Shown here: positions 1 to 11,595 of the stretch, piece by piece
How the letters are laid out: every line of letters starts with the position of its first letter
Position numbering within the stretch: the first letter of the stretch is position 1
Assembly (NCBI GenBank): GCA_013350335.1
Contig: CM023532.1
Coordinates: forward strand, 33,481,708 to 33,545,707
Length of the DNA: 64,000 nucleotides
Origin: Chimonanthus salicifolius
Taxonomy: Eukaryota; Streptophyta; Magnoliopsida; Laurales; Calycanthaceae
Reading direction: 5' to 3'
Notes under the pieces: generated by a model
What the model saw: the letters and a program-made list of their open reading frames with translations, nothing else
Told to the model about the DNA's origin: nothing
Databases searched by the model: none
Made by a program: the position numbers and the translations under genes

Positions 1-168
1 TTTTTGTTGAATTTACTTATGGGAAACTGCGGGATACCCAGCAACGTAAGATCATCACGAGTGAGTCCACTACTCCTAGCGCACACTAAGGTTAGGTCAT
101 AGGGGCTCGAATTCGCAACCTCCTACTTCCTAAGATGGAAGGCAATCAGTTGAATTACAATCATATAC
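1..168 (-). mobile_element. tRNA-derived SINE, family A, antisense copy
   Basis: Read on the minus strand this is a short element of about 165 bp. It has an RNA polymerase III box A-like segment (TAATTCAACTGAT), a box B-like segment (AATTCGAGCCC), a conserved 3' part containing GCTGGGTATCCCGCAG, and an A-rich tail that runs off the window start. The same organisation is seen at 62251-62410 in a better preserved copy. I do not recognise a published family name. The internal promoter boxes are seen; mobility by LINE machinery is inferred. Confidence 0.75.
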
Positions 169-1004
169 TAAATTACAATATATCCTGAGGTTGTACTGAA
201 TTACAATTAATTTCTATATCATTACTTTTTAGACCTAATTCTTCTCCAAGCCCAATCAGTTCCTATTGGGCCAAGAGAGACAGAAGCTTGTAAAGCCTAT
301 GGGCCTAAAACTCCAAACTCAAATCCAGGCAATGAGAAAATATTGCTCCCATTTGTGTTGAAAGTTGAAACTGTCAAGCCAGGTTATGACTTCATCTGAA
401 GTCTGAACAATTGAAAAAACTATAAATTTACCTTTGTTTATTTTAAAAAAAAAATAACAACAACTAAAGGGGATGCTGGATTTGTTTGGGACACCGGTAT
501 TGTGGACGTATCATTTGTATTTTTCTAAGTTTTTTTTATATTTTTATGAATGAGTCACCGTCCTTTCTTTTCAAAATTTAAAGAATAATATCATGGAGAA
601 ATGCCAGGACACCGATATTTTTGTTCGAAAGGATCTTAGATTCATCGTTGTATCAATTTGTCATTATTTAAGTAGTGAAAAAGTATTATTATTTTCCATT
701 TTTAATAAAAACATGGGTGTCCCAACATTTCTCAAGAATCATTCTAAGTGACCATAAATAGTTCCAAAATGCAGAGAGAGAGAGAGAGTCAAAATCATAA
801 AAATCCAATTCTAGCTATATCTCGATCCATTTTGGGTCCTATTTTTGTTTCCTAAAAATTCATAATTGACTAAAATTATGAAACTTCTTCTAAAAAGGGC
901 CGAAATTTGAGCCCAATTTGGCCCGAAATGTAGGCTTTTGTTGAATTTTGAGTAATTCTTTTATAAAATTCACAATTTTTACATATCACCCAGGGTATAA
1001 AATT

Positions 1005-1345
1005 CGGCCGATAAGGTAAGTATCGGGCAGATTAAAAAAAAAAAATTGATCGATTTCTTTTTTTTTTAAAGCAAAAAACAAATATCAGTTGTGGGTCGGG
1101 TCGATATCTCAGTTGATATTCGTCCGATACGGGCAAATATCGGCCTAGATATCGGCTGATATTTATATTTTTTTAATTTTTTTTAAAAAAAACCTTTTAT
1201 TTTTTTAAATACATTTTTTCAAAAAAAAGAGTCACCGAGATTTCTAGAAAAAAGTATTTTGAAGAAAGAGAAAAAAATTCAGCTGAGATCTTAGATCGAG
1301 ATGAAATGTCGGCCGAAAACTCAACTTATGGTCAAGCCGAATTTT
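1005..1345. repeat. dispersed CGGCCGAT/ATATCGG repeat
   Basis: Several copies of short palindrome-like words such as CGGCCGATA, ATATCGGCC and TCGGCTGATAT lie within about 340 bp, against an AT-rich background. The same words recur at 10060-10410, 39030-39125 and 56355-56495. I do not know a family name. It could be a degraded MITE or a GC-bearing simple repeat. Confidence 0.55.
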
Positions 1346-1500
1346 CGACCCCTGATACAGCGGTCCATAATTTTTCACTCAACATGAGAATCAGACAGCA
1401 GCCTCATGGGATTCTTGGAGAATTCACAGATGGTGACCCTTGAGGCCCTGACTCTTTCACAAAATAAAATCCTCTCAGAACTTTTCTGCACCACACCATT

Positions 1501-1850
1501 GTGACAAATACCATTCTCGGGATATTAACTGCAATTGGTAATAACGGGATATTTTTAAATTCTCAGATTTTTACAGAGAATTTAACGGGAAAATCTCGCG
1601 GAAATTATAATATTTAAAAAATAAAAAAATAGAATAAATAAAAAAATTAATGAAATAAAAATGGCATACGGAATTTACCGGGAATTTATCGGAAATTTAC
1701 AGGGATATTATCGTGTTATTAACGTTTATCGCGTTTTTAACGCGATTTTATCAGGAAATTTACTGGAAATTTATCGTCGTGGCAATAAAAACACGTTTTT
1801 AACACAACGTCAATTATCAATTGGGCAAAATACAGATGTTGGGCCTTTTA
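1501..1850. repeat. degenerate short-period repeat based on GGAAATTTATCG
   Basis: Imperfect repeats of GGGAATTTATCG, GGAAATTTAC and GGATATTATCG occur between about 1525 and 1770. They create an open frame of 65 codons rich in Tyr, Asn and Arg with no protein resemblance. The CG dinucleotides in an AT-rich setting suggest one amplified unit rather than chance. No family is recognised. Confidence 0.45.
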
Positions 1851-3906
1851 TGAATTGAAACTATCCTTATTCCAGCCATTTTCTTTATTTTGATGCCCAG
1901 CTTTTTTTTATCTTTTCCAAAAGTCGAATATGCGGAAATTCCAAAATCACTTTAAATGGGCCAACATTTTGTCCCAGCTCATTCTCATAATTCAAAACAA
2001 AATATTCGGATATTTCCATATCAGTGACGAAAATGGTTTGAACTTTGAACACTGGTTCAGCTCTGGAAATATTGGTTTTGCAATCTTTTCATCAGTTTGA
2101 AGCAGGGGTTTAAATATCGGTCTTACAATATTGGTTTAAATATTGCTCTGTTTAAATCCAAACCCTTCACTATCCTCCCTAATAGTGTTTGTATTGTATA
2201 ACCCAATAAGTAAATTTTACTTTTACTAAGTAAATTTTCAGAGGATTTAGATTAATCATAAGTGGGCCTCATATGTACCCCAACTTTTACGCAGTACAAA
2301 GATATAATGAAAAAAAAAAAATAGGTATCGTTAGATTAGATGGGCTATGTGTGAAAAATTGGCCCACCAACCATTCCAATTGTATCGTTAGATTAGATGC
2401 AAAGCCCATCAGTTGGATGGCTGGGATCATCCAGGCCTTATAGGTCTCTGGCCCACAATAACAACAACAATCAAATGCATTTTGGGTTATATCCATCACT
2501 TTGCCATCATCAAATCTATGTATTCCACTTATTTAATTGTGTAAAAGAATTTAAATTTAAGTTTAATAAATTAATTCTTTTACTCTAATAAATACTTAAA
2601 ATGATTTCACTTATCATAACTGTTGATAGGCGCAGTTGTAACGACGCACTCCACTCAACATATTCCTATCTACTTTTGACTCTAACCTGCAGGGTTTTGT
2701 TTCTCTTTGGACTCTGACCCTTCTATGAGAAAACGTCATATGTTAAGTGGAGTGGGTGTTCCTCATGTATCTCTGTCTCTGAATTCTCCTCGAGACAATG
2801 TTAGACTTCTTGCACCTAATACCAATTAACACGAACACTAGTTCCAACCTCTCTATCCATCGTCCATCACAATAGTACAAAAAGACTAGATGCTCATCAT
2901 CAATTATGTTCAAAGTTTTGGCATTCCATCATTATCATAAAAAAAAAAACCAACATCATCAATGTCTAAAATATCTACTTGGGCTTTTAATTTTTATTAA
3001 ACTATGTGAATAATTCTTTAAAAACTTGAAAAAAAATAATAATAACTCACACAAAAAAGTGATTTTTTTTTTTCAAGAATGTCAACATATGTACGCTTTC
3101 ATGTGAGAAAGCTCATTGTCAAAACATGACCATGACAGCTGATATTTCAAAATTGCCAACTTTTCCTCTATTTCATCGCCTATAAGAAACGTGTAGTTTT
3201 CTATGCGATACTTTTTTGTGTAAAGTCGGTGTCCTTACCACAATTACACCGTGTGGTCATGTTACATGGATTCCATATCTATCAATCATAGCCACAAATA
3301 ATTAAAAAAAGAATATCACTAAATTAGACAAAGTGGCCAATCTAAAAGGTGTGGTTTCCAAAAAAAATTCTACATTTATTATGGTTAAAAGAGGATGTTA
3401 TCGTTGCATAACATTTTCAAATATGGACAAAAGCTCGAAAAGTTCATAATCTAAGGTTACGTTTTCGATTTCTACTTCTCCATTTCGTCCTATCTATTAT
3501 TAATTATAATATCAATCAATCTACTTTCTATCAAGTCTTTCTACTCTGTCTATGTTTTCAATTAGTTTCTCCCTCCTCTTCTCACTTGCAATTTGCAACC
3601 TTTCAACTATGCACACTAGGGTCATTTTCAGTATTTTCAATTATATGACTTAATCACTTTAAATGAATTTCTATGATTTTATCATGGACTGAAGCTATCT
3701 TTAAATTATCTCTAATATAATACTATTAACAAACTATAATATGAAAAACAAGATTTGCAACATAATACCTATTTGATTTTGTTTTCAAAATTGAGTGTAA
3801 ACTAAAATATTCTAATTCAAAATTTTAATGAGAAATGATTAATTATATAAGATTTGATGAATAACCTGCTAAGTCTCATTTATGTGATTATATCTCATTC
3901 ATTTTT

Positions 3907-4065
3907 TTAAATTTACGTGTAAGAAATTATGGAAAACTCAGCGTAAAATCTTCACATGTGATTTCTACTGCTCTTAGGACACACTGAGTGAAGCTACAGG
4001 GGCTGGAACATGGCACATTCTCCTCTTAAGACAAGAAATTATCAATTGTATTAAACCGATCTTTC
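3907..4065 (-). mobile_element. SINE family A, diverged antisense copy
   Basis: On the minus strand the copy ends in TTACACGTAAATTT after a segment TTTTACGCTGAGTTTTCC that matches the 3' part of the 62251-62410 copy. The middle contains a CAGTGTGTCCTAAGAGCAG block matching GTGTGTCTTAGAGG there. Box B is degraded. This is an old copy. Confidence 0.65.
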
Positions 4066-4288
4066 TTTCTCATTCTTATAATTGTGGAGCGAGGGTTGTG
4101 CGTTGAGGAAATGAAAGTACAATCATAATACATTGTGCCCATGCTTTTGGTTTTCTAGAAAGGAGAGTAAATAGTAAAGTGTTTCCTTGCAGAACTTGTA
4201 CAATTTGTTCTGATTTCTGCAGTAAAAGTGGGGCTCTCCATTGCAGAAATTCAACACCATTGATACCATTTCCCCTACTGTAAATAGC

Positions 4289-4453
4289 TTATATATAGAA
4301 ACTCTACTAGATTATTACATCTGCTCTTTCATCTCTTATCTTTCTCTTTCTTATGTAGATATAGACTTTCTTTTTCATTTGTCAAAGCCATTAGAAGTGT
4401 CCTAGCTTTGGCTCAGTACTCTTTCCCAACAATGGCCAAGTTATTCAGTGGTA
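4289..4453 (+). promoter_or_regulatory. possible promoter and first exon of an unidentified gene
   Basis: A TATA-like run (GCTTATATATAG) at about 4287-4298 lies about 140 bp before an ATG at 4433 in a good plant context (AACAATGGCC). The frame runs 19 codons, MAKLFSGRAQSFTDFELHR, to a GT at the end of the CATAG codon pair. I could not find a matching downstream exon and do not recognise the peptide. It may be a gene relic or chance. Confidence 0.2.
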
Positions 4454-4739
4454 GGGCCCAGTCTTTCACTGATTTTGAACTTCATAGGTAGGACCCACCT
4501 CCACTGAAATATCATTGTCATCCTATTGGTGTTTCCCGTATGATCTTGTCTTCTTTTCTTGCCCTGAATTAAATAAATATTCAGGGGTGATAAGAAAAAT
4601 AGAAATTGGACTATTGGATGGCTCATTGTCGAGAATATCAAAATATCTAAAATAAAATCTATTAAATCATTTTAACTCTCATTTTAAATTCAAAGTAAAA
4701 TTATTGGATAAGTACTTTTACTCATAGGATTAAATATCA

Positions 4740-4930
4740 GCATATACAAGACATATCGGTTGTACGGTTATAATATCAACGATACTGTAGCGGCCGAATT
4801 TATATGTTAATGGTTGAATTTATGTACGACCACAACACATAAGTGTGTTGCTGCTGATACAGTCCAGCCCTCAGAATTTTGCAATGATTTGGCTAATACT
4901 CACCGTATCAGCCGAATTCGTTACCCAAGT
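4740..4930. repeat. dispersed repeat with GCCGAATT and ATATCGGTTG words
   Basis: The stretch contains GCGGCCGAATTTATA and TATCAGCCGAATTCGTTACCCAAG. The second phrase recurs at 42780-42870 (ACAGCCGAATTTATAC and TTCGTTACCCAAGTTG). This marks a dispersed repeat, possibly related to the CGGCCGAT-type repeats. No family is recognised. Confidence 0.45.
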
Positions 4931-5782
4931 TTGTAATAGAAGTGTGACAAAAATCAACTTAAGCCAATTTTTTTCAAGTACAATCTTTTGAAATAGAAAT
5001 TGTTTCAAGTACGACATTAAAGAAGTCAAAGTTTTGATCATCCAAATGACTTAAACTTAATCTAATAGTTAATATATCTCAAAATGAGTTTAAACTGAGA
5101 ATGAATTCAAATCATAAGATAATAATGAATGAGAGAAATCTATGCTGATTTTTCATGAGTCATGACTTTTAGATGGAGAAGCTATTTTTTATGGATGAGA
5201 TTGCTTGAATAGACTATTCTTCACCTGATCTGATTAATGTGTTATTTTTTCTTCTTTCTTTAAGTGGGGTATTGACTGCTGTAAAGTACACTATCTTTTC
5301 AGCTTATAATAGACTGATCCTCTTTATAGTGATGCTATTTTGTCATTGGCTGGAAATTATTAATCTTTTTCAGCACATCCTGCAATTTCTCCATTTTATG
5401 GCACCCGGATTCCCTTTTTATGACAAGGGTCTGTTTTTTCTGTCATGAAGCTGGTCATAAAAATTACATAATTCTGCTTTCTGGAGTTCCTTATGTGGAT
5501 AGGAATCATGTAAAATTTTAGGTTGTAAGAAGTTAAAAAACAAAGCATAGAGGCAGAAGAGACAAAAAATGAACTCGCACGTAAGAATAATTTAGAACTC
5601 ATTCGAATGATATCGAAATAAACTGATAGTTTGTTTAAATGAGTGAAAATGTGGAGGTATAATGGTAATTTACCACAAAAATTCAGAATTGAATGTGTAG
5701 AGGTAGAAAAAGTCGGGTTTCCATAAGTGTTGCCTAGAAGTAACATACGACAGAACCAGATCATCTTGAACACTGAACTTTA

Positions 5783-7309
5783 GGCTGCGTTTGGATAGGG
5801 TAAGAGAGGGTAACCCTCCATTACTTCTTGTTACCCTCGTTTGGTAACAAGGAGTGAAGGTAAAAATTTGAAAATTAACCCCTCTCATTCTATTTTTTAA
5901 TACTCCTTTGGAAGTTGGGGTATTCGCAATAACCTATCCCTCAATACCCCTTGCATTCTCTCTTTATCAATTATATATTATAAAATTTAATTTTTTTCAA
6001 AAAAATATATATTATATTATTAAAAGATAATATATTTCAAGTAATAAGCAATCTAATTTTGTTTGAAATTTATTTTAAAAATGTGTCAACATTTTCAAAA
6101 TAATGCATTTGGATGAGGGGTAAATTTTATGGGGGGTACCCTTGAGTAGGGATAACTGTAAGTAGGGGTAAATTGACATATTAACAATTTTATGAGAATT
6201 AATACTTTTTATTAAATCTATCTAATATAAATAATAAAAATAAAATTTTATGAAACATAATTGTCAAAATATCTTATTTTTAAGGGGTGATTCTGTCGAA
6301 ATTTCGATAAGGTATCAAAATCCGAAAGAGTTTGAGGTTCATCATAATCTCTTTCAGAGTAATTAGAAATTTATTCTCTTAGAAGTTTATTTTAAAAATG
6401 TGTCAACATTTTCAACATTATACATTTGGATGAGGGGGAAATTTTACGGGAGTTACCTGGGGTTACCCTTGAGTAGGGGTAACTGTAAGCATGGGTAATC
6501 TGACATAACAATTTTATAAAAATTAATATTTTTTTATTAAATTCATATAATATAAAAAATAAAAATAAAATTTTATGAAACATAATTGTCAAAATGTCTT
6601 ATTTTTAAAGAGGGATTCTATCTAAATTTTGAAAAGGTCTCGAAACTCCGAAAGAATTTGAGGTTCATGGTAATCTCTTTTAAGGTAATTAGCAATTTAT
6701 TTTGTTGAATTTTTATTTTAAAAATTTGTCAATATTTTCAACTTGATGCACTTGGATGAGGGGTAAATTTTGTAGGGGTTATCCGGTGTTATCCTTGAGT
6801 AGGGATAACTGTAAGCAGGGTAACCTGACATATTAACAAATTTTATGAGAATAAATATTTTTATTAAATTCATATAATATAAAAAATAAAAATTATATTT
6901 TTTTATGAAGTGATACGTTGATATTTTTTATTTATTTATTGGGATTTAAAATAATAATATCAAAAAAATCTGTATTTATTTATTTAATGTTAGAATGCAA
7001 GTGTTCACTTTAAATTATAATTATGAAAAATAATTTATAAAAAATAGATAATACTATTATAAGATTAGAATTCATGAATACTATTTAATAATTATGTTTT
7101 ATAAAAAAATTCAAAAAATATTAATATATCAAGTTACCCTTGTTTATAGTTATCAAATAAGATATTTTACCCTTACGGTAAGCTTTTACTTTACCACTGT
7201 AATTACCAAACAAGATAAGAGTAATCCCAGTTCAAAGGTCACCCTCACTCAAGGGTGACCCCTACTCGGAGTAACCCCTCTAAAATTTACCCCTCATCCA
7301 AACGCAGCC
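5783..7309. mobile_element. Tourist-like (PIF/Harbinger-type) element, about 1.5 kb, non-coding
   Basis: The ends are inverted repeats: GGCTGCGTTTGGAT at the left and ATCCAAACGCAGCC at the right. Both are flanked by the trinucleotide TTA (5780-5782 and 7310-7312). A 3-bp TTA target duplication with GGCTGCGTTTGGATG-like ends is typical of Tourist MITEs. The subterminal parts are rich in ACCCC/GGGGT words that can pair with each other. There is no transposase ORF, so it must have moved with help from elsewhere. It is longer than a usual MITE because of an internal tandem triplication. Confidence 0.85.
6081..6990. repeat. three tandem copies of a ~320-bp unit inside the Tourist element
   Basis: The phrase ATGTGTCAACATTTTCAA starts near 6081 and 6398, with a variant near 6724, giving spacings of about 317 and 326 bp. 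Each is followed by CATTTGGATGAGGGG or CACTTGGATGAGGGG, then by GTAACTGTAAG-like and ATAACTGTAAG-like words, and then by an AT-rich stretch ending in the ATGAAACATAATTGTCAAAATnTC motif in the first two units. The third unit decays near 6900. Each unit thus carries a near-copy of the subterminal end. Confidence 0.8.
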
Positions 7310-7339
7310 TTAGTTAGACTAGCTTTTCAGTGGGAGTTT

Positions 7340-7680
7340 ATAGTGTTAGCAATTGTTCCATGTTGAGGGTGAATCTTTAGATCTTAAAGTTTATAAGCAC
7401 ATGGGTACCCTTTCTTTTCCCGTCAGTTTTTAATGATGGATCTGGTTCGTATCTCCAGTCTTGCATAGAGGAAGAGAGCCGAATGTCTTAACCATAGCGC
7501 TAAGGGAGAGTGTTAACAAAAGTCTTATATCGCGGGTAGACCTTTGGGTCTTGGGATTTATAAGCACATAGGCACCATCTCCTTTCAAGCCGATCTTTAA
7601 GAATGAGTTCTACTCATGTGTTGAACACATAGAAAGTAGTGTGCTCTATTTGAGACCCGAAATTTTTAAGATTACTAGTG
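7340..7680. repeat. LTR-like fragment with two related segments
   Basis: Two segments share the phrase TTTATAAGCACATGGGTACC and TTTATAAGCACATAGGCACC (near 7388 and 7558), each followed by a CTTTT...CAAGCCG or CCCGTCAG block and a TTTAATGATGG or TTTAAGAATGAG block. The order resembles the widespread plant LTR leader of the type AGTCCCACATCGG...TTTATAAG...GGCACTC...AAGCC. That likeness is from memory. No retrotransposon coding sequence is present. Confidence 0.45.
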
Positions 7681-7782
7681 TATTTTTAAAATTTTATACC
7701 TCCTTAATGGATTTTTAAAGTTATAGGATTCATTTAAATTGACGGAGACATAAACATTACAATTCTATTTTCGAAATAGTGA

Positions 7783-7856
7783 AAGTTTTCATACTTTATT
7801 GCTGATATAGGTATGTTGTAAGTTTTCATACTTTATTGCTGATATAGGTATGTTGT
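7783..7856. repeat. perfect 37-bp tandem duplication
   Basis: The unit from AAGTTTTCATACTT to ATAGGTATGTTGT occurs twice head to tail (7783-7819 and 7820-7856) without a mismatch that I can see. Perfect identity suggests a recent event, or an assembly artefact. Confidence 0.9.
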
Positions 7857-8091
7857 TTAACCACATAAATCTCATCTACGTTCGTGTGATTGCTTGTGCT
7901 TTCAACAATTAATTCTTTAAGACCCCATTATTGACACATGAATCTATTTCTTATGCTCATTTGCAAGAATAGCCATAAACTTGATTTCATTTTCCATTCT
8001 CATAACCATTTATGCTGAAATCCAAACATTTGCCCATATTCTTTCAATTAACAGCAGATAAAAGATCATTGTAAGAATGAAGTCTTCTTTT

Positions 8092-8200
8092 TTTTTTTTT
8101 CACGTGTGAGAAATCATTAGAAATTCAGCGTAAAATCTCTACAGATAATACCTACGGCTCTTAAGATACACTATATTAATCCATACATGCTCGAATGAAG
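8092..8200 (-). mobile_element. SINE family A, 3' part, antisense
   Basis: A T-run at 8089-8100 is followed by CACGTGTGAGAAATC and TTCAGCGTAAAATCTC, and then CGGCTCTTAAGATACAC. This matches the 3' half of the family A copies on the minus strand. The 5' half with the promoter boxes is missing or too diverged to see. Confidence 0.55.
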
Positions 8201-8603
8201 TTCTTTACAAGTATAAGAAGCCTACCCTAAGAACAAAGTACCTTTTAACTAGGGGAGTGTTTCCCTCACCTTTCACTAGCAACCAACAATTCCTCCTGAT
8301 AATTCATTACCAGTCATGAAAGCATAGAATGGGAATATTCTATTCATGTTACTGTTTTAAAACTTTTTATGGCCAAGTCCTTTTGGAAGTTTTTCCTCAG
8401 TCCAAGTTGTTATAAATGGATCTGTTCTCCCCCTATTATAAGCTTGATAAGACTGATGACTTTAAGTTTGTATTGGCTTCATCAGGACTTTCATATTCCT
8501 ATCTGTGTTCTTTCTATTCTTGGAAAATGAGTTATCCTCAACATATGTAATTACCAATAATTGGAGAATTCTATGGTAAATGTAGAGAGTAGAATGGCAG
8601 TTA

Positions 8604-8751
8604 GGACAGTGTTTGGATGAGGTATAAATTTTGTAGAAGTTATTCTTTTGTTTAGAAATGGTTTTTAAAAGTAAGAGGGGACTAAGGGAGAGTAAACCAT
8701 TGATTTTTTTACCCCTACTCCTCAGTTACGAAACAAGAGTCCAAATGCAGC
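8604..8751. mobile_element. Tourist-like MITE, 148 bp
   Basis: The left end is GGACAGTGTTTGGATGAGG and the right end is GTCCAAATGCAGC. TTA flanks both sides (8601-8603 and 8752-8754). The interior has ACCCCTACTCCTCAGTTACGA, as in the element at 5783-7309. It is a short, diverged member of that family. Confidence 0.75.
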
Positions 8752-8984
8752 TTAGGTGAAAAAAAAAAAATTGGATATAGGCTGCCTCTAAAAGGAACCA
8801 ACCCTATTCTAGTGAGTTTCCAAGTAATTTTCAGCGCTTGTATAAATCTCTCTATTCATACGGTGAGTAACTCTAAAGGAATTGGTCTTTTTAGAATGGA
8901 GTGAGAATAGAACTTCCTATTTTATAAAACGAATTCTTAATCATCACTTTAAATCCTTTGAATTTCCTATCATGGTGAGTTAAT

Positions 8985-9165
8985 AGAGATATTAACTATG
9001 GTGAATCGGTTCACAAATGAAATTCTTTAAATTTTTAAAGAGAAACTCTAGATGCAACTGTTGGGTAGATTAGATGGGAAAAACTGATGGCCCTTAACAG
9101 AATCTCTCATCTGACAGTTCAAAGAAATATCTGTGAACCAATTCACAGATGATAAGTTCTCTGAG
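8985..9165. repeat. small foldback repeat with GTGAATCGGTTCAC ends
   Basis: GTGAATCGGTTCACAAATG at 9001-9019 and CTGTGAACCAATTCACAGATG at 9131-9151 are both near-palindromic and related to each other. The same GTGAACCGATTCACT word family makes up the interior of the MITE at 40473-40767. Possible small MITE; exact ends are not clear. Confidence 0.45.
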
Positions 9166-9417
9166 TTATTTACCTTTTACTCTTGTACTGTGGTGGTAAT
9201 TTTTTCCTAAGAGACTAAAGGTCATGTTGAACAGTTCCAATCACCAGTTCAAGCAGCCAAAATATCAGCAATAAGTATTTTCCAGTACGATACGTTTTTA
9301 CCGTAGTACATATGTACTTGACCATTTTGGTGATAATAGGGTCGTGTAAAAAAATGGTTTCTATAGATGGCACGACAAAATTTTAAATTTTTTTAAAAAA
9401 ATAAATATATATATTTT

Positions 9418-9600
9418 TACAATGGAGAACTCTATGATCGCTACCTCTCTTCGAGTATAAGAATATTAGTTAAAACTCTTGACGTACGCAACCTCATGCA
9501 AGCCGCGTGCATTGGATGATTAAGGTACTTGAACTTGAGACTCTGGTTTTTGAGTGAAAGTGTATGTCAATTGAGCAATCCTATTTTATCGTTTTTCAAT
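9418..9600 (-). mobile_element. SINE family C, antisense copy
   Basis: On the minus strand, ATTGCTCAATTGAC (box A-like) is followed about 50 bp later by CAAGTTCAAGTACC (box B-like), then by a body containing GCTTGCATGAGGTTGCG and GTCAAGAGTTTTAACTAATA. The same order occurs at 59085-59235. Two copies with shared pol III-like boxes support a tRNA-derived SINE; the family name is unknown. Confidence 0.6.
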
Positions 9601-10059
9601 TAGAAGCATGTATTTTATATAATTTTAAGAATGTTAAGAAGTAAGTTATTCACGTTTGAAAGTTAATTGTCCATTCTAACATTATTTTCCTTTCTATTTG
9701 TCTTTCTTTGTTTATTTTTTATCAATTTTTTTTAAAAAAGGTCCTTTAAGAGAATCCCTATTTTAGTGTTTTATGTGAAAAAATTAATAAAATAATAATA
9801 AGTGTTGATGGAATTATATGAAATATCACAATGAAATGAAGATTTTGTATAAAATTTTCCATAAATTATAATAGAAGATGCATGTTATTATGGAACACAG
9901 ATAATATGGATTTTGTATCAAGCGTTTGTTAAAAACAGTTTACCATTTTTAGATACTTTTTTATTTTTATGACGCACTTTATTATTATCAAACGTTTTTA
10001 CCTTCATTTTTTTTTTTTTTTTTGCCATCCTACCACAAATTGCCCGTAAAATGGTTGAT

Positions 10060-10410
10060 ATGTATCATAACATCTTACAGGCAATACATATTAAGTATAT
10101 CTTTTAAATATATGATGTATAGTATTGGATAATATATATCAAATTCTTTGTAGGCGATATGTATTGTCTCAAGCCCATCATATATCGCCAATATCTCGAG
10201 CGATATATCGGCATAATATCATGTGATATTTCAAATATGATCAAATATCGACCGGTATTTCAAATATCTCATCCAAAAAATGCCTAATATTGCCTAACAA
10301 TCTCTTGATTTTCTGGAATTTAAAAAAAAATAAAAATAGAAGAAAAAGAATATATCGTCCGAACCAATATTACCATATCGCCAACAAATATCAGCAGCCC
10401 GATATTTAAC
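10060..10410. repeat. dispersed ATATCG/CGATAT repeat
   Basis: Words such as GGCGATATGTATTG, ATATCGCC, GAGCGATATATCGGC, AATATCGACCGG and AACAAATATCAGCAGCCCGATATT recur through about 350 bp. This is the same vocabulary as 1005-1345 and 56355-56495. No coding sequence. Unclassified. Confidence 0.5.
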
Positions 10411-11194
10411 CCCGACTCCATGGGCTAAAAGAAAGCTAAAAGGCTAACTATTTTCTGTGCAAAGCACGAGGATTTAGGTCTTACTAGTTCGATTAGGTTA
10501 ATAATTGCTATTAAATTGGTTTAGTTGACAGGTTGAACTTCATTTTCAAATAATAATTGTTGGTGCATGATCTAATATCACTCAAATGACTACCTTAGTA
10601 GATTTTATTTCATAATCATTAATCAAAGCCCTACCCTGTCTCATTCATTTGGGTTTGCTAGGTATAATTGATTGTGAAGGTTTGGCACACTCATACACCC
10701 CAAACTACTTATTTGACTCAAATCTTATTCTTTTTCCTCTTTTGGGATCATGACCATTTGGGTTATAGACCCTTACCCAACCAATCAATTTGTCTAACTT
10801 CATAGTTTAGTTGTTTATCTCACTATTAAGAACACTAATTTATAATTATGACCACAATTATCTGACACATATGGATGTCACCAAGTAGATTGGTTTGGAA
10901 CCATGTTTATTATTGCTATCAAGTGTATTATTAAAAGCATTTAGTTGCTCTGACACTTGACATGTGGTCCTCTAAAAGCCCTCTTAATTTAGGGTTTAAT
11001 TAATGGAGGATTATGTTAATTTGTAATCATAATACAATGCATTTGGAGGTTGGTCAGTGTGTTCTTCTTGTTAAAAAATGGTATTCTGAATATTCTCATC
11101 ATGCTAGTCTCTTGGAGGACTCAAAAGCCACATCATTCTTTTGGGGATGGTTGATGGCCATGTGATGGCCTCACATAAAAAAAAAATTAAGATA

Positions 11195-11342
11195 TTCACA
11201 GTTCAATCTCTCAAGACCATTCTTCATGGAGTTATTTTTCATCGACTTATCTAGTGTGTATAAATCAAGAAGTTTACACATACTCGCGGGATTAGTCTCA
11301 CCTCCAATGTGAAGTGAGAATACCCATGTTACAAAAAAAAAA
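11195..11342 (+). mobile_element. SINE family B, sense copy
   Basis: The 3' half, ATTAGTCTCACCTCCAATGT followed by GAGAATACCCATG and an A-run, is nearly the same as at 36500-36552. The 5' part is diverged; a box B-like CACAGTTCAATCTCTC is visible at about 11199-11214. Other copies are at 32318-32455, 36378-36552, and in antisense at 47775-47935 and 58370-58520. Confidence 0.6.
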
Positions 11343-11446
11343 TATCAGATATATTATATGGCCGTTGAAATAAAAATACATATATGACATCATTATCTTG
11401 TTTAATAGTTGGATGTATACATTAAAGTTCAGATTAATTTAATTGT

Positions 11447-11595
11447 CCACACGGGTTTAGTTCAACTGATAATCTTCCATCTCAAGAAACGAAAAGTATC
11501 AAATTTGAGCCCATGGCCTCACCTGAACATTGGTTATCACTCGTGGGCATTACCCGTAATTTCCCACATATAAATTGAAAAAAAAAAAGTTCAGT
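11447..11595 (+). mobile_element. SINE family A, sense copy
   Basis: TTTAGTTCAACTGATAATC (box A) at about 11456, AAATTTGAGCCCATGGCC (box B region), CATTACCCGTAATTTCCCAC and an A-rich tail follow the order of the 62251-62410 copy. Diverged but full length. Confidence 0.7.

Larger units (their letters stand above)
169..3906. other. intergenic, AT-rich, no gene seen
   Basis: No ORF here shows a recognisable protein or a credible exon structure. The stretch holds a short GA run near 776-788, the CGGCCGAT-type repeat at 1005-1345, a degenerate repeat at 1501-1850, and otherwise A/T-rich sequence with homopolymer runs. The 60-70 codon ORFs here look like chance. Confidence 0.6.

Noticed and set aside
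5396..5888. Minus-strand ORFs of 125 and 72 codons
   Set aside because: They overlap each other in different frames; one enters the Tourist element at 5783, and none shows a domain or exon signals.
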